Positions 30,042 to 40,333 of a stretch of 64,000 bases of DNA are shown piece by piece. How positions within the stretch are numbered: the stretch's first letter is position 1; every line of letters begins with the position of its first letter. This stretch comes from Cerrena zonata. Taxonomy: Eukaryota; Basidiomycota; Agaricomycetes; Polyporales; Cerrenaceae. The stretch lies in the NCBI GenBank assembly GCA_038087015.1, contig JASBNA010000086.1, forward strand, positions 88,085 to 152,084. The letters run 5' to 3'. The translations under genes and the position numbers were made by a program. The notes under the pieces were generated by a model that did no database searches, was not told where the DNA came from, and worked only from the letters and a program-made list of their open reading frames with translations.

Positions 30042-31901
30042 ATGGTGTTATCACATTCAATTGCGTCCGACGGGACTCACATTTTCCATAATTCCATTGC
30101 TAAAAAGTATCTTTTCTTGAATGGTAATACTGGGATTGAAGTTTCGGATTCATTGCCAACGATTTATGCTAAAACCAATATAGGTAGTTCGACTGCGGCT
30201 ATTTCCTGTATTCTTGGGGTGATTAAGTTGAAGATTAACAAGTATGTTATAGTTGTTGATAAACATTCTATTAGTGGGTCTATTACTGGTAAGAAAATTG
30301 CTAAAGTTGAATCATTTAGAATATTACCCTTGAATAATGATTCTATTTCGAAGAAGAGCTCAGAGGAAAACCACTATTTGGATTTACTTAGCCAGCATTT
30401 GACCAATGCTACTTTGTATTTTTCTGTTGACAACTCTTATGATTTAACCAATTCATTACAAAAACAATACGTTAATTCAAATCAGGACTCTCCTTTAACC
30501 TACGATAAAAGATTTTGGTGGAATTATTATATTTCTGAAGAATTATTGAGTAATCAAGCTACTGATTTTGTCACTCCGGTTATTTATGGTTATTTCAAAT
30601 CTCACAGTACTATTTTCAAAGGTAGCCAATCGTTAGAATTTGCTTTAATAACCCGTAGATCTAATAAAAGAGCCGGAACCAGATATTTCCGTCGTGGAAT
30701 AGACTTGGAAGGTAACGTTGCCAATTTCAATGAAACCGAACAAGTTTTCACTTCGAATGATGGTCAACTTTTTTCATTTTTACAAACAAGAGGTTCGGTT
30801 CCTGTTTATTGGGCTGAAATTAATAACTTGAAGTATAAGCCTAATTTGGTTATTTCCTCCCAACCAGCCTTAGATGCCACTGCTAAACATTTTGAAGAGC
30901 AAGTTGATTTATATGGTGATAATTATCTTGTGAATTTAGTCAACCAAAAGGGTTATGAATTACCAGTGAAGGAAGGTTATGAAAGTGCCGTTGAAAATCT
31001 TCCTCCACATTTGAGTGGAAAAGTGAACTATATCTATTTTGATTTCCATCATGAATGTAGTAAAATGAGATGGGATAGAGTTAAGTTATTGATTGATCAT
31101 TTAGTAAAATTGGGTTTCACCTCAGATAATTATTTCCATTACGATATTAAAAATGGTCAAATTCTTTCAGTACAAGATAAAGTGATTAGAACTAACTGTA
31201 TGGATTGCTTGGATCGTACTAACGTCGTTCAATCTACTTTGGCTCGTTGGATCTTACAAAATCAATTATCTAAAACAGGTTATTTACCTGCAAACAATAT
31301 GACTCCTTGGGAAATTTTAGATCCTCAATTCAACCTATTCTTCCAAAGTTTCTGGGCCGATAACGCTGATGCTGTTTCCTTTGCTTACTCGGGTACCGGT
31401 GCTTTGAAAACTGATTATACTCGTACTGGTAAGAGAACTAAAGTTGGTGCTCTTAATGATTTGAATAACTCCATCGTTCGTTACTATAAAAATAACTACA
31501 CCGATGGTGCCCGTCAAGATTCCTATGATTTATTCTTGGGTATCTTTAAACCACATCAAGATGCTGTCAATACTCCATTCATTGATAAGAGACCTCCTTA
31601 CATTCAACTATTACCTTATCTAATGGGTACTTCCTTATTGGTTTTCTTAGCCATCTTATGGTATCCAAGGGGCTCGGTCTTAAATTGGAAAAACTTATTG
31701 GTTATTAGTGGGTGCATCCTCTTCAATATTAAAAGCTTGCTTTATATTCACACCGAAGGTTACCAATTTGTCAATTGGCCCAAATTATACCAATTGGATT
31801 ACTTGAAAAAAAGTGACGTTTTCGACGCTGAAGGTAAATTTGTCGGTATCAAATATGAAGAACAAGATAACTTCAAAACAATTGGCAAAAAGAAAAACTA
31901 A
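30042..31901 (+). CDS. SAC1: Phosphoinositide phosphatase Sac1
   Basis: Sac1 removes phosphate from PI4P at ER and Golgi membranes. The 619-aa product (yeast 623) starts at the ATG at 30042. The Sac domain fills residues 1-500, with SAC-N wording LPTIYAKTNIGSSTAAIS... and FWWNYYISEEL. The catalytic CX5R(T) loop is RTNCMDCLDRTNVVQS, with Cys386 and Arg392. Two membrane helices near residues 525-570 (LPYLMGTSLLVFLAILWY and a second) anchor it, and the tail ends GKKKN, a possible COPI retrieval signal. The frame is intact. Confidence 0.93.
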   Translation: MVLSHSIASDGTHIFHNSIAKKYLFLNGNTGIEVSDSLPTIYAKTNIGSSTAAISCILGVIKLKINKYVIVVDKHSISGSITGKKIAKVESFRILPLNNDSISKKSSEENHYLDLLSQHLTNATLYFSVDNSYDLTNSLQKQYVNSNQDSPLTYDKRFWWNYYISEELLSNQATDFVTPVIYGYFKSHSTIFKGSQSLEFALITRRSNKRAGTRYFRRGIDLEGNVANFNETEQVFTSNDGQLFSFLQTRGSVPVYWAEINNLKYKPNLVISSQPALDATAKHFEEQVDLYGDNYLVNLVNQKGYELPVKEGYESAVENLPPHLSGKVNYIYFDFHHECSKMRWDRVKLLIDHLVKLGFTSDNYFHYDIKNGQILSVQDKVIRTNCMDCLDRTNVVQSTLARWILQNQLSKTGYLPANNMTPWEILDPQFNLFFQSFWADNADAVSFAYSGTGALKTDYTRTGKRTKVGALNDLNNSIVRYYKNNYTDGARQDSYDLFLGIFKPHQDAVNTPFIDKRPPYIQLLPYLMGTSLLVFLAILWYPRGSVLNWKNLLVISGCILFNIKSLLYIHTEGYQFVNWPKLYQLDYLKKSDVFDAEGKFVGIKYEEQDNFKTIGKKKN

Positions 31902-32228
31902 TCTGTATTCTATTCTTCAAACTGTCTTACAATCTTTCTACTGTGCTTTGTACTGTTATATTTGTGTTTTTTCTTCTTAATGTAACTTTCTTTCCTGTTT
32001 TTTTCTTTTAAATTTCTATTATTTTCTGTTTTACAATACATTTGATACGTTCATAGTTCATATATTGTAGTATAGCTGTAGTAGTTGTAGTAGTAGTTGT
32101 AGTAGTAGTTGTAGTAGTGTGCGAGTGACTGAAAAAATCAACAGAAAACTCAAATTCAAATAAGCTCGAGTTCTGATAATTACGTTTCCTTATTAATTTT
32201 GATAATACTTAAGTAATCGATAGTGAAA
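31902..32228. other. Intergenic SAC1-YRA1
   Basis: It is T-rich after SAC1 and holds a trinucleotide-type repeat at 32077-32118. No gene. Confidence 0.45.
32077..32118 (+). repeat. GTAGTAGTT microsatellite
   Basis: Four to five imperfect units of (GTAGTAGTT/GTAGTAGTA) lie about 110 bp upstream of YRA1. Confidence 0.7.
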
Positions 32229-33108
32229 ATGTCTGATATATTGGAAAAGTCTTTGGATGAGATAATTGGAGAAAATAAACCTGCCAGAAGACCGTCTCAA
32301 CGTAATGGAGGTGGTCCTAGAAGAGGTGGAGGACCAAGAAGATTTGTATGTACCGTGTATTTTTAATAATTCGAATTTAAATAAACTAACACAAGTTTAG
32401 AATCACAGAGGTGGCAGAGGATCAGGTCCTGTTAGAAGACACGATTCTTTCAGGTCAAACAACGCAATACCATTTGAAATTCAAGAAGCTGCTGCTGGCA
32501 GACCGATATTAAGAGTGAAAAACATTCATCAAGAATTAAACGGTGAAGATTTATCAAATTTATTTGAAACGGTGGCCCCTGTTGAATTCATCAAATTTGA
32601 TCCTAAGAAAGATAGCATCGCTTATGTTTGTTTCCAATATAACTTTGCTTCTAATAATTCAGAAGCTATATCTAAATTTGATGGTAGAAAAGCAATGGGT
32701 AAGATACTTATTGTTGAAAATGCTACTTCTTTAGCAGAACGTATAGCTATAGTTCCTCCTGATAGATCACATCCATATGCTAGGGCTTCACGTGGATCGT
32801 CCGGTCCAAATCCGAGAAATAGTAGAAATGATCGTAATCCAAGAGTTAGACCTCCAAGAAGGGCCCCTAAACCTCAAAAAAAATCAGCAGAAGAATTGGA
32901 TAATGAATTGAATGCCTATATGTCCGGTAAGTCTGATGAGCAATTAAGAGAAGAGGCTAGAGTCAATAAACTTGATAACGAAATGGACAATTATTGGAAA
33001 GATACTGGTGATCAAACAGCAACCAGTGAACCTGTTAATGGAACCACTGAAGCCCCAGCACCTACGGAAGCCCCAGCACCTACTGAAGATTCAATGAATG
33101 TTGATTAG
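32229..33108 (+). CDS. YRA1: mRNA export adaptor Yra1 (ALY/REF), one intron
   Basis: Yra1 couples mRNA 3'-end formation to export by binding Mex67 and Sub2. Exon 1 (32229-32345) encodes 39 residues starting MSDILEKSLDEIIGENKPAR, the conserved Sub2-binding box. Exon 2 (32401-33108) encodes 235 residues: an Arg/Gly-rich linker, an RRM at about residues 70-145 (PILRVKNIHQELNGEDLSNL, with GRKAMGKILIVE as RNP1 side), an Arg-rich stretch, and a C-terminal helix box SAEELDNELNAYMSGK. Total 274 aa (yeast 226). The proline-alanine repeat EAPAPTEAPAPTE near the end is small. The intron keeps the frame exactly. Confidence 0.92.
32346..32400 (+). other. YRA1 spliceosomal intron, 55 nt
   Basis: It begins GTATGT, carries an ACTAAC branch site at 32385-32390 and ends TTTAG. 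Removing it joins exon codons 39 and 40 in phase, while reading through stops after six codons. Confidence 0.9.
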
Positions 33109-33293
33109 TTAGTCTATTAATTCTCTTTTACTGTATAATTATTTAATGACAATACAAAATTTTAAAGCAATTAGTTATATTCATCTAACAAGATTAATTA
33201 AAAAAAATAAAAGGGAAAAGACAAAAAAATGTCTATTAAAAAGCCAAAACCAAATAAATAAATAAATATAGTCTATAAATATGCTAAATGAAA

Positions 33294-35011
33294 TTAACCC
33301 ATACCTTGGGTTAATTCTACTAATTGAGCGTAAAGCTTTCTTGTTCTTTTCCTCCAAGTTTTACCCCAAAGTAAAGTTGGTATAATAAAAGCAATTGAAA
33401 CAAAATCAATAACAGCTAATGCAATATAAGTATTTGCAGTACCAGCACTATCTAACCATAAAGAGCAGACAAAAGTGAAGATACATGCTAAGGTGTTATT
33501 AATAATAGAAACACCCACCATACCTTGAATAACTATATCTGGATAAGCATCCATAAGATAAGACATGGCAGTATCACCAATCAGCCCCCATCCAAAACCA
33601 ATACAACCTAAACCAATATAGATTGCATAAGGCGACCAAGATTTTTCCGCTCCAATACCGAAAAGCAAAAGACCAACTGGAGAAACAATCAAGGTGATGA
33701 AAAGCAACCAAAGTCTAAATTCTGGTTCTAAAATACCGTTATTACGTTTGGCAAGCCACAAGACATGTTTATCGGATAAAACCCCTGACATAAAACAACC
33801 AAAAACAGCACCAACCAAAGTAGCAACATTCATAATTGCAACACCGGTTTCAGAATAATTCCAAGGATCTTCAGGAAAAAAGTATCTTGAGTAGTAAGGA
33901 AAAAAGTCATATAAGCATCTTGTAAACCCCATAAGATACCTGAGATCCAAACTGCTGGTAAGGTGAATACTTTGAAATAAACAATAAATCTTCGAAGGTA
34001 TTGTTTGAAACCATATCCTTCAAGGTACGGAGAAGGAGTAATGATTGCAAGTCTTTTATGAATAGGCCATAAAGGTTCTGATTCAGCTTTCTCGTTATTA
34101 ATATTATTGTTATTTTCGATTTTTGAAGTGACGGTGATTAAATTTTGAGGGTTATCGTTAACATCCTTATTAGAATCTTTTTTCTCTAAATCGATATCTT
34201 GAACGATATTCTGTTGTTGATCTAAAGATTGTTTATCGTCGTTTAAATTAGAATCATAAACCGGGAAATAACTAGATCTATCGAAGACCGTTTCTTCACA
34301 AGTGAAGATGAAAATAATAAGAGAAATACCAGTGATGATGGCCCCCCACCAACCAACCCAACGGAAAGTTTGGGATTGGGAAATAAGATGAGCAATTAAA
34401 GGACCCAAGAAAGAACCAACAGAAGTAGCTAAGATATAAACGGTCAATACCGAACCCAATTGATGTTGGAAGAAGATATCTGAAAGAGACTGCTGAGCTT
34501 GAGCTTCAGCAGCTGATTCACTTATACCAACAAAGATTTGAGAATAAATGGTATCACTAGTTTTATTAGCAACTGCAAACCAAATGGATCCACAACAACC
34601 GCAAAGTAAGCAAACAAGATAGGAAATTTTTCTTCCGTAAAGAGAAGAAGCAGGAGCCAAAAAGATACAAGACCAACCAATGAAAATGAAAAGAACCCCC
34701 GCCCCGGTGTTCATGGCATCATAAGAGATACCATAAATTTTATTCAAAGAATCTTGAGCAGCACCAGCATCATTTGAAATGGCTGCAGTTAGCCCGGTAA
34801 AGAAAGAAACAAGAGCAAAATGCCATGCTTTACGAAGGAAAGACCAATTAAGAGGATCATTTGGAGAATCAGAAGGTTGGGGAAGTAAAATAATGCCATT
34901 TTTACTTCTTTTGATAGGTTTAGTGGTGGTAATGGAACTATCATCATTGGCATTCAAGACATTGATAGTACCAGGAATATAATCTTCGTCAAAATAGTTG
35001 GAAGCATTCAT
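33294..35011 (-). CDS. HOL1: Hol1-type polyamine/cation transporter (MFS), one frame break
   Basis: Hol1 is a plasma-membrane major-facilitator protein; the yeast homologue takes up polyamines. The start is the ATG at 35011. The N-terminus has YIPGT, then ILLPQPSDSPNDPLNWSFLR, GAAQDSLNKIYGISYDAMN and FFQHQLGSVLTVYILATSVG, all close to yeast Hol1. A long hydrophilic loop (about residues 255-325) splits the two six-helix halves. The frame switches in a run of six T on this strand (33876-33881). Seven would give TTQDTFFPEDPWNYSETGVA, matching the family, and a protein of about 572 aa (yeast 586). It ends TQGMG. A four-codon ATG-TCT-TAC-TGA lies about 170 nt upstream. Confidence 0.85.
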
Positions 35012-35614
35012 CAAGAAAGTTTAGTCGTATAGCCAATTTATAAGTCGTTATAAAAGTCAGATATTCAGGGTCGGATATTCAGGGTCAGATATTCAAATAG
35101 TCAGATAATAATAGTTAGATAATACTTAAATACAAATAATATTACCAAATCGTCAATAAGCCAATAATGTCAGTAAGACATTGTAAATGATATCTAGAAT
35201 GAAGTTAATAGGAAAAAATTAATGATATGCTAGCAAAACCTCTAGTTGATATACTGTTGAAACACCCTTTCTTGCAACAAGCTAACTGAATAACGACCTG
35301 GACCTTTTCTTGACGAAATAACGAATAAACAGCAACTTATATGTCCATCTCTTCCTTTTGAAAAATTGACTGTAAAAATTTTGTCTCAGAAAGTCGTGTG
35401 ACGGTCGACAACATCAGGTTCACGATTTTCCGGTTTTTTCTTCTAATTCAAACTGAGTTTATGTACCAAACTTGGAAGACTAATTGGCAAGAATTAGTAT
35501 AAGTTGATTAGCTCGACGACCAATAAGTGCTTGTACTACTAGTAGAAGCACATGTATTGGTGAAGTTTTTGTTTTTGTTTTTCTATTCTTTCTCTCCTGT
35601 AAACTGCAGAACCA
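35012..35614. other. Divergent promoter HOL1 / RNase III-like gene
   Basis: About 600 bp between divergent starts. Repeated AGATATTCAGGGTC units lie near 35059-35095, and a short upstream ORF for HOL1 at 35170-35181. Nothing else recognised. Confidence 0.45.
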
Positions 35615-36920
35615 ATGCCATTAAATCAAAAGGATATACTAACCTGGTGTGATGAATTACACCAGGTGAAAGGTAATGTTTCCCAATTGCAGGCCACGCT
35701 TAATCAGATATTAAGTAAGGCGCCAACTATTAACCAGTATAAACAGCTTGCATATCATTTTGAGGAAACACTCAATCAACAACAACCAAATGGTGATATA
35801 CAAATGATTGAAAAAGCGAAGAGTTTATTGATATCACCACAATTAAAGATAGCTATTAGGTTGAAGTCATTATTTGAAAAGGGGTATCTACCATTATTGT
35901 TAGCGCTTTCCAGGATAAATTTCAAATCTGGTAAGTCGGATCGATACGTTGGGTATTTTTTAAATTATAATCCACCAAAGGATATAGTTAATAAGTTACC
36001 TGATAAGTTGAGAAACGGGATAAATGTGCCGGCCAGTACTAAAGAACAGAAGGTCCCGATAATATTGAGTAATTACCCCCCGGTGTTACCACCAATAACT
36101 GATCCAAAATTATTAAAATTAATTTTAACTGATAAAAGTTATAGACAACCAAGTGATTTCATAGAACTGGAGAATGAAAGTGGTAATCACTTGTACAATT
36201 CAAGTCATAATACAAAATTAGCAATAAGGGGGAATAAATTATTGAATTATTTAATTTATAATATATTAGATGAAAAATTTCCAGAAATTCACGAAGATGA
36301 TTTAACTTATTTAACCGAAAAATTAACTAACAAAAACATTTTAACCAAATTGGCCTATGCTTATAATTTGGTTGATATATTATATAATAATATTTTAACC
36401 AATGAAAGTAACACTAATCTTGATGAAAAAATCGATGCATTTTCCAAGGTTTTCTGTGCCTATATTGCAGGATTGTCAATCAATGATTATACAAATGAAG
36501 AAATCAGTCAGTGGTTAGAAAAACTATATGAACCAATCATAAATAAACTATATCAAATCAGTAAAACCAATCATTCATTAAAAGATTTAAATCAATTAGC
36601 ATATGCAGAAATCAATTTTTTATTGAAAAAAATCAATAATACATTTGCTGCTCAACAAACTAAGAAGATCCAGTATGATTTCAATATCCTTGAGCAAGAA
36701 CCCTTTGTTGTTCAATTGAAAATCGGTGATTTGGATTATGGAATAGGGTACTTCTTCCAAACGAGAAGAAGCTGAAAATAAAGCTTGTTACGAAACATTA
36801 AACTCAAAAGAGTTGATGAGTAAATTGATTGAGTATATCTTGGCCAATTTCAAGACTCCTGAAACCGTTCAAAATAAAAATATGAATAATCTAGCTAATT
36901 TATATGGAGATGAAAGTAAG

Positions 36921-36963
<43 letters not shown>

Positions 36964-37487
36964 AACAGCAACAACAGCAACAACAACCAGTTACCCCGAT
37001 TGAAGAAGATGAGGATGCGTACTCGCCAAAAGAAGACGAGGACGACTACGAACCCCAATTAAACACCCCGGAACCAACTGAAGCTCCAGTACAACTACCA
37101 GTGCAGCCGGCACCATTAGCTCAACCACCATTGCAAGTGAGAGCACCGTTGCCGTATGGAGCGTTACCACCAAACCCTACCAATACTATACATAACGGAG
37201 TTAGTATAGCACCGTATGCTTTACCATCCTTGAATAATGATGTGAGTTCCCGAATCCCCGTCGACCATTTGGCGAAAAACAACCTCTATGCATTGTTAGG
37301 GACCAAGCATCTCAGTCCAAATTACCGTAGCCATAAAGTTGGTAACGATTACCAAACCACCATCATGGTTGGGGATATAGTATTGGGGGTTGCATACGAT
37401 ACCAATAAGAAGATTGCCAGCCAAAAGGCTGCCATGAATGCGTTATCCAATAAGCATGGCTTACAGCAGTTGGGATTAGATGCCTAA
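35615..37487 (+). CDS. RNase III-like protein with two dsRNA-binding domains, apparently catalytically dead
   Basis: YPPVLPPITDPKLLKLILTD then KSYRQPSDF opens an RNase III domain as in Rnt1 and budding-yeast Dcr1. At the signature, where the family has (Y/N)ERLEFLGDSVLN, this protein has NTKLAIRGNKLLN (residues 199-211); at the second site, where DxFEAYIGGL is expected, it has SKVFCAYIAGL. So Glu, Glu, Asp, Asp and Glu appear as Thr, Ala, Asn, Lys and Cys. A first dsRNA-binding domain follows (about 352-405, EAENKACYETLNSKEL), then a Q21 tract (36924-36986), an acidic and Pro-rich linker, and a second domain ending KKIASQKAAMNALSNK. One frame break at about 36749-36755 (one extra base) interrupts domain 1; joined length about 623 aa. 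RNA binding is likely; cleavage is not. Confidence 0.7.
36924..36986 (+). repeat. CAG/CAA polyglutamine tract (21 codons)
   Basis: It starts as pure CAG and then alternates with CAA, giving 21 glutamines inside the RNase III-like gene. Confidence 0.9.
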
Positions 37488-37592
37488 CTTCGTCTATGTA
37501 ATAGCATTAATAATAAATGTATCATTTTTTCTGATTTTTGCAAATAAGCAACTTAATCCTAAACTCGAGAACCTAGCTCTACAAGTAGCACA

Positions 37593-37682
37593 GATATACA
37601 AATATACAAATATACAAAAATTTAATTATACAAATATACAAATATACAAATATACAATTATACAATTATACAAATATACAAG
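37593..37682. repeat. ATATACAA tandem repeat
   Basis: About ten units of ATATACAA or ATTATACAA run in tandem just after the RNase III-like gene. Confidence 0.85.
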
Positions 37683-37770
37683 TCTTGTAGGATAAGAGTA
37701 GGTTGCAAAAGGTCGGCCGAGAGGGTTTCCGAGGGTAACGGCCAGCACCCGAAGACGGCCGGGGCGAGAG

Positions 37771-37780
37771 GTACGGGTGT
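37771..37780 (-). promoter_or_regulatory. Rap1-like motif (ACACCCGTAC)
   Basis: On the minus strand, 230 bp before MIR1, inside a GC-rich island. Confidence 0.35.
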
Positions 37781-38009
37781 TCCCGTATATAGCTAACAAA
37801 CCCGAAAAATTCCCGGGAAGTAAATGGCATCTCGACGTTTCCAATTAGAAATCAATAAACAAAAAAAAGAAAAGAAAATTGAGCAATCTGAGAAAGCGCA
37901 CGCCATAGAAAATTTTTAACACTGAAATTTTTGATTTAATCATTTAGTTTATTTCTAATACCTTCTTTCTTTTCCCAATACATTTAAATTATATATTCAT
38001 AATATAAGA

Positions 38010-38947
38010 ATGGCTGCTCCTGTTCCTCCTGTTGCTGCTACTCCAGCTTTACCTCAATATAGTGTTGCTGACTATGCTTCTTTTGGTTTAGCCGGTGCCA
38101 TTGGTTGTGGTGTTACTCACGGTGCTATGACTCCAATTGATGTTATCAAAACCAGAATTCAATTAGAACCAACTGTTTACAATAAAGGTATGGTTGGTTC
38201 TTTAAGACAAATTGTTTCCACCGAAGGTGCTGGTGCTCTTTTAACTGGTTTAGGACCAACTGTTTTGGGTTACTCTTTACAAGGTACTTTCAAATTTGGT
38301 GGTTACGAATTATTCAAAAAGACTTTTATTGAACAAATTGGTTACGAAACTTCTAAGAAATATAAAAACAGTATTTACATTGGTTCTGCTGCTATGGCTG
38401 AATTCGTTGCTGATATTGCTTTATGTCCATTAGAAGCTACTAGAATTAGATTGGTTTCTCAACCATCTTTTGCTAATGGTTTAGTTGGTGGTTTCTCTAG
38501 AATCTTAAAAGAAGAAGGTTTAGGTTCTTTCTACAATGGTTTCACTCCAATTTTATTCAAACAAATTCCTTATAATATTGCTAAATTCTTGGTTTACGAA
38601 AGAGCTGCTGAAGCCATTTATGCTGCTGTTCCAACTCCAAAGAAAGATTTATCTACTTCTGCCGTTACCGGTATTAACTTGGGTGCTGGTATCATTGCCG
38701 GTTGTGCTGCTGCCATTGTTTCCCAACCTGCTGATACTTTATTATCTAAGTTAATAAAACCAAAAAGGCTCCAGGTCAATCTACCGTTGGTTTATTAGCC
38801 CAATTAGCTGGTCAATTAGGTTTCCGTGGTTCATTTGCTGGTTTACCAACCAGATTGATTATGGTTGGTACTTTAACCTCTTTACAATTCACCATTTACG
38901 GTTCTTTAAAACAAGTTTTAAACTGTCCAAAAGGGGTTGAATTATAA
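38010..38947 (+). CDS. MIR1: Mitochondrial phosphate carrier Mir1, one frame break
   Basis: Mir1 imports phosphate with protons into mitochondria for ATP synthesis. Three carrier repeats are present: [39 protein letters not shown] and [10 protein letters not shown]. The first half is nearly identical in wording to yeast Mir1. After LLSK the frame is lost at 38750, where one G is missing. The next frame reads [39 protein letters not shown] and a stop at 38945-38947, exactly as expected. Repaired length is 312 aa (yeast 311). No CTG codons, and codon choice is strongly biased, as expected for an abundant protein. The frame break is almost certainly not natural. Confidence 0.93.
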
Positions 38948-39020
38948 GTTAGCCTGATTAATATATATTAGACCATTACCCATTTGTAGCTCTCATATAT
39001 ATATTTCTATACATGCTACA

Positions 39021-39144
39021 TGCCTATAAATATGCCTATAAATATGCCTATACATATAAATACATCTACGTATGCTTATATCTACCTATACATCTACCTA
39101 TACATCTACCTATACATCTACCTATACATCTACCTATACATCTA
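39021..39144. repeat. Two adjacent 12-bp minisatellites
   Basis: TGCCTATAAATA is repeated about three times from 39021, and CATCTACCTATA about five times over 39081-39144. Both are 12-bp periods sharing CCTATA. Confidence 0.85.
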
Positions 39145-39469
39145 CGTATGCCTACATCATCATCTACTTATGATTGGCCAATAGGAAGGGTTCTTTTCGA
39201 GAAGGTAGTGCGAACGGGGCAAAACTCGACCCCGAAACCTGGTTGGCGCACTGCCGTCTATTTGCAGTCAAAGTCCCGGGTTAACAGGCATCAAATTCGG
39301 TCATTTTTAACAGTTCAGTCTTTTAATGAATTCTTGATTGAATAACGAGGCAATCTTGTCTTGTTATATGTTGATGTATAGTTGATATTCGAAGTAACGA
39401 TTTCTTCAATTGACGTATAATTCTAATGAGCGTTAAAGACCTTCTGTAATTTAAATACACAACGAATCC

Positions 39470-39513
39470 AATAGATAACAAATAGATAACAAATAGATAA
39501 CAAATAGATAACA
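39470..39513. repeat. Four perfect 11-bp tandem copies
   Basis: AATAGATAACA occurs four times without change. Confidence 0.9.
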
Positions 39514-39955
39514 AACTAATATATAAAGTACAACTGTGCTAACCACAGAAGGTAAGACAATTTGCACCCAGATAAATCGTATCATTACATGAATTACATC
39601 TCCTCTTTCTAGAAAACTCGAGATCTCTTCGTTGGCTTGGATATTTTCTCGAAATCGGCTAACCCTTGTGGTTATTTGGGCTACCGCAATACAACCCCGT
39701 TACAAACGTAGCCTTACAGTATGTAATCAGCATCATCATATAAGCATATAATCATCATTTATGGAATATGGAATACGTAATGGACGTGCACCACCCACCC
39801 ACACGTGACCCGGAGCCTACCACGGGATCCTTAGAGCATACGCCGAGTGGAACCATGGACTTACAATTCCATTACTCCCAGATCAAGGTGTTAAGCTATG
39901 GCTTACATTAGTCCGAAGCATTTGTCAGACCAAAACGATGCACACAAGAACCCAA

Positions 39956-39993
39956 ACAGATGGCAAAGCGATGCTAACAGATGGCAAAGCGAT
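39956..39993. repeat. 17-bp direct repeat, 21-bp period
   Basis: ACAGATGGCAAAGCGAT occurs at 39956-39972 and 39977-39993, about two helical turns apart, upstream of the ALD gene. Confidence 0.85.
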
Positions 39994-40094
39994 ACAAAAA
40001 CTTAATTACCGAATGGATCCCCCCACAAATCGAATCTGGTGGGTTTAAGAGCCGTTGGAGCCTCGACAAAAGTCCGAGCAGCCAGTGCCTGGGT

Positions 40095-40104
40095 GTACGG
40101 GTGC
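40095..40104 (-). promoter_or_regulatory. Rap1-like motif (GCACCCGTAC)
   Basis: On the minus strand, 230 bp before the aldehyde dehydrogenase start. Confidence 0.3.
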
Positions 40105-40273
40105 TGGTTCCCCTGGGTGGTTGAAGGAGGGGGCCCATCGGCTAAAGCCCGGGGGCCCATCATATTTGCTAAATAACACAGAATTGATCGAAAGAGGGGA
40201 CTATAACCCATCCCCACAGACTGGAATTAAGCATATGGAAATGAGCTGAGCTATCTCCTTGGAAGATGCAAGG

Positions 40274-40281
40274 TATAAATA
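40274..40281 (+). promoter_or_regulatory. TATA box of ALD gene
   Basis: TATAAATA, 53 bp before the ATG at 40334. Confidence 0.5.
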
Positions 40282-40333
40282 TAATTGGAATTGGCCTTTG
40301 GTTCATTAGGATATTTTTCAATCATCAAGCAAA

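Larger units (their letters stand above)
37488..38009. other. Intergenic upstream of MIR1
   Basis: The left part is an ATATACAA repeat. The middle (about 37700-37820) is GC-rich and contains CGGCCGAGAGGG, GACGGCCGGGGCG and a Rap1-like site on the minus strand. The right part is AT-rich up to the MIR1 start. No gene is visible. Confidence 0.5.
38948..40333. other. Long intergenic region MIR1-ALD, repeat-rich, includes ALD promoter
   Basis: About 1.4 kb without a gene. From left it holds two minisatellites (39021-39144), the palindrome ATTGGCCAAT (39173-39182), four 11-bp units (39470-39513), an E-box CACGTG (39802-39807), a 17-bp direct repeat (39956, 39977), a duplicated GGGGGCCCATC (40129, 40151), a Rap1-like site (40095-40104, minus) and a TATA box (40274). 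Such density suits a strongly regulated metabolic promoter. A 110-codon ORF here is only minisatellite. Confidence 0.55.

Noticed and set aside
39013..39345. 110-codon ORF after MIR1
   Set aside because: It mostly translates the 12-bp minisatellite (LPIHLPIHLPIH); no gene signal.
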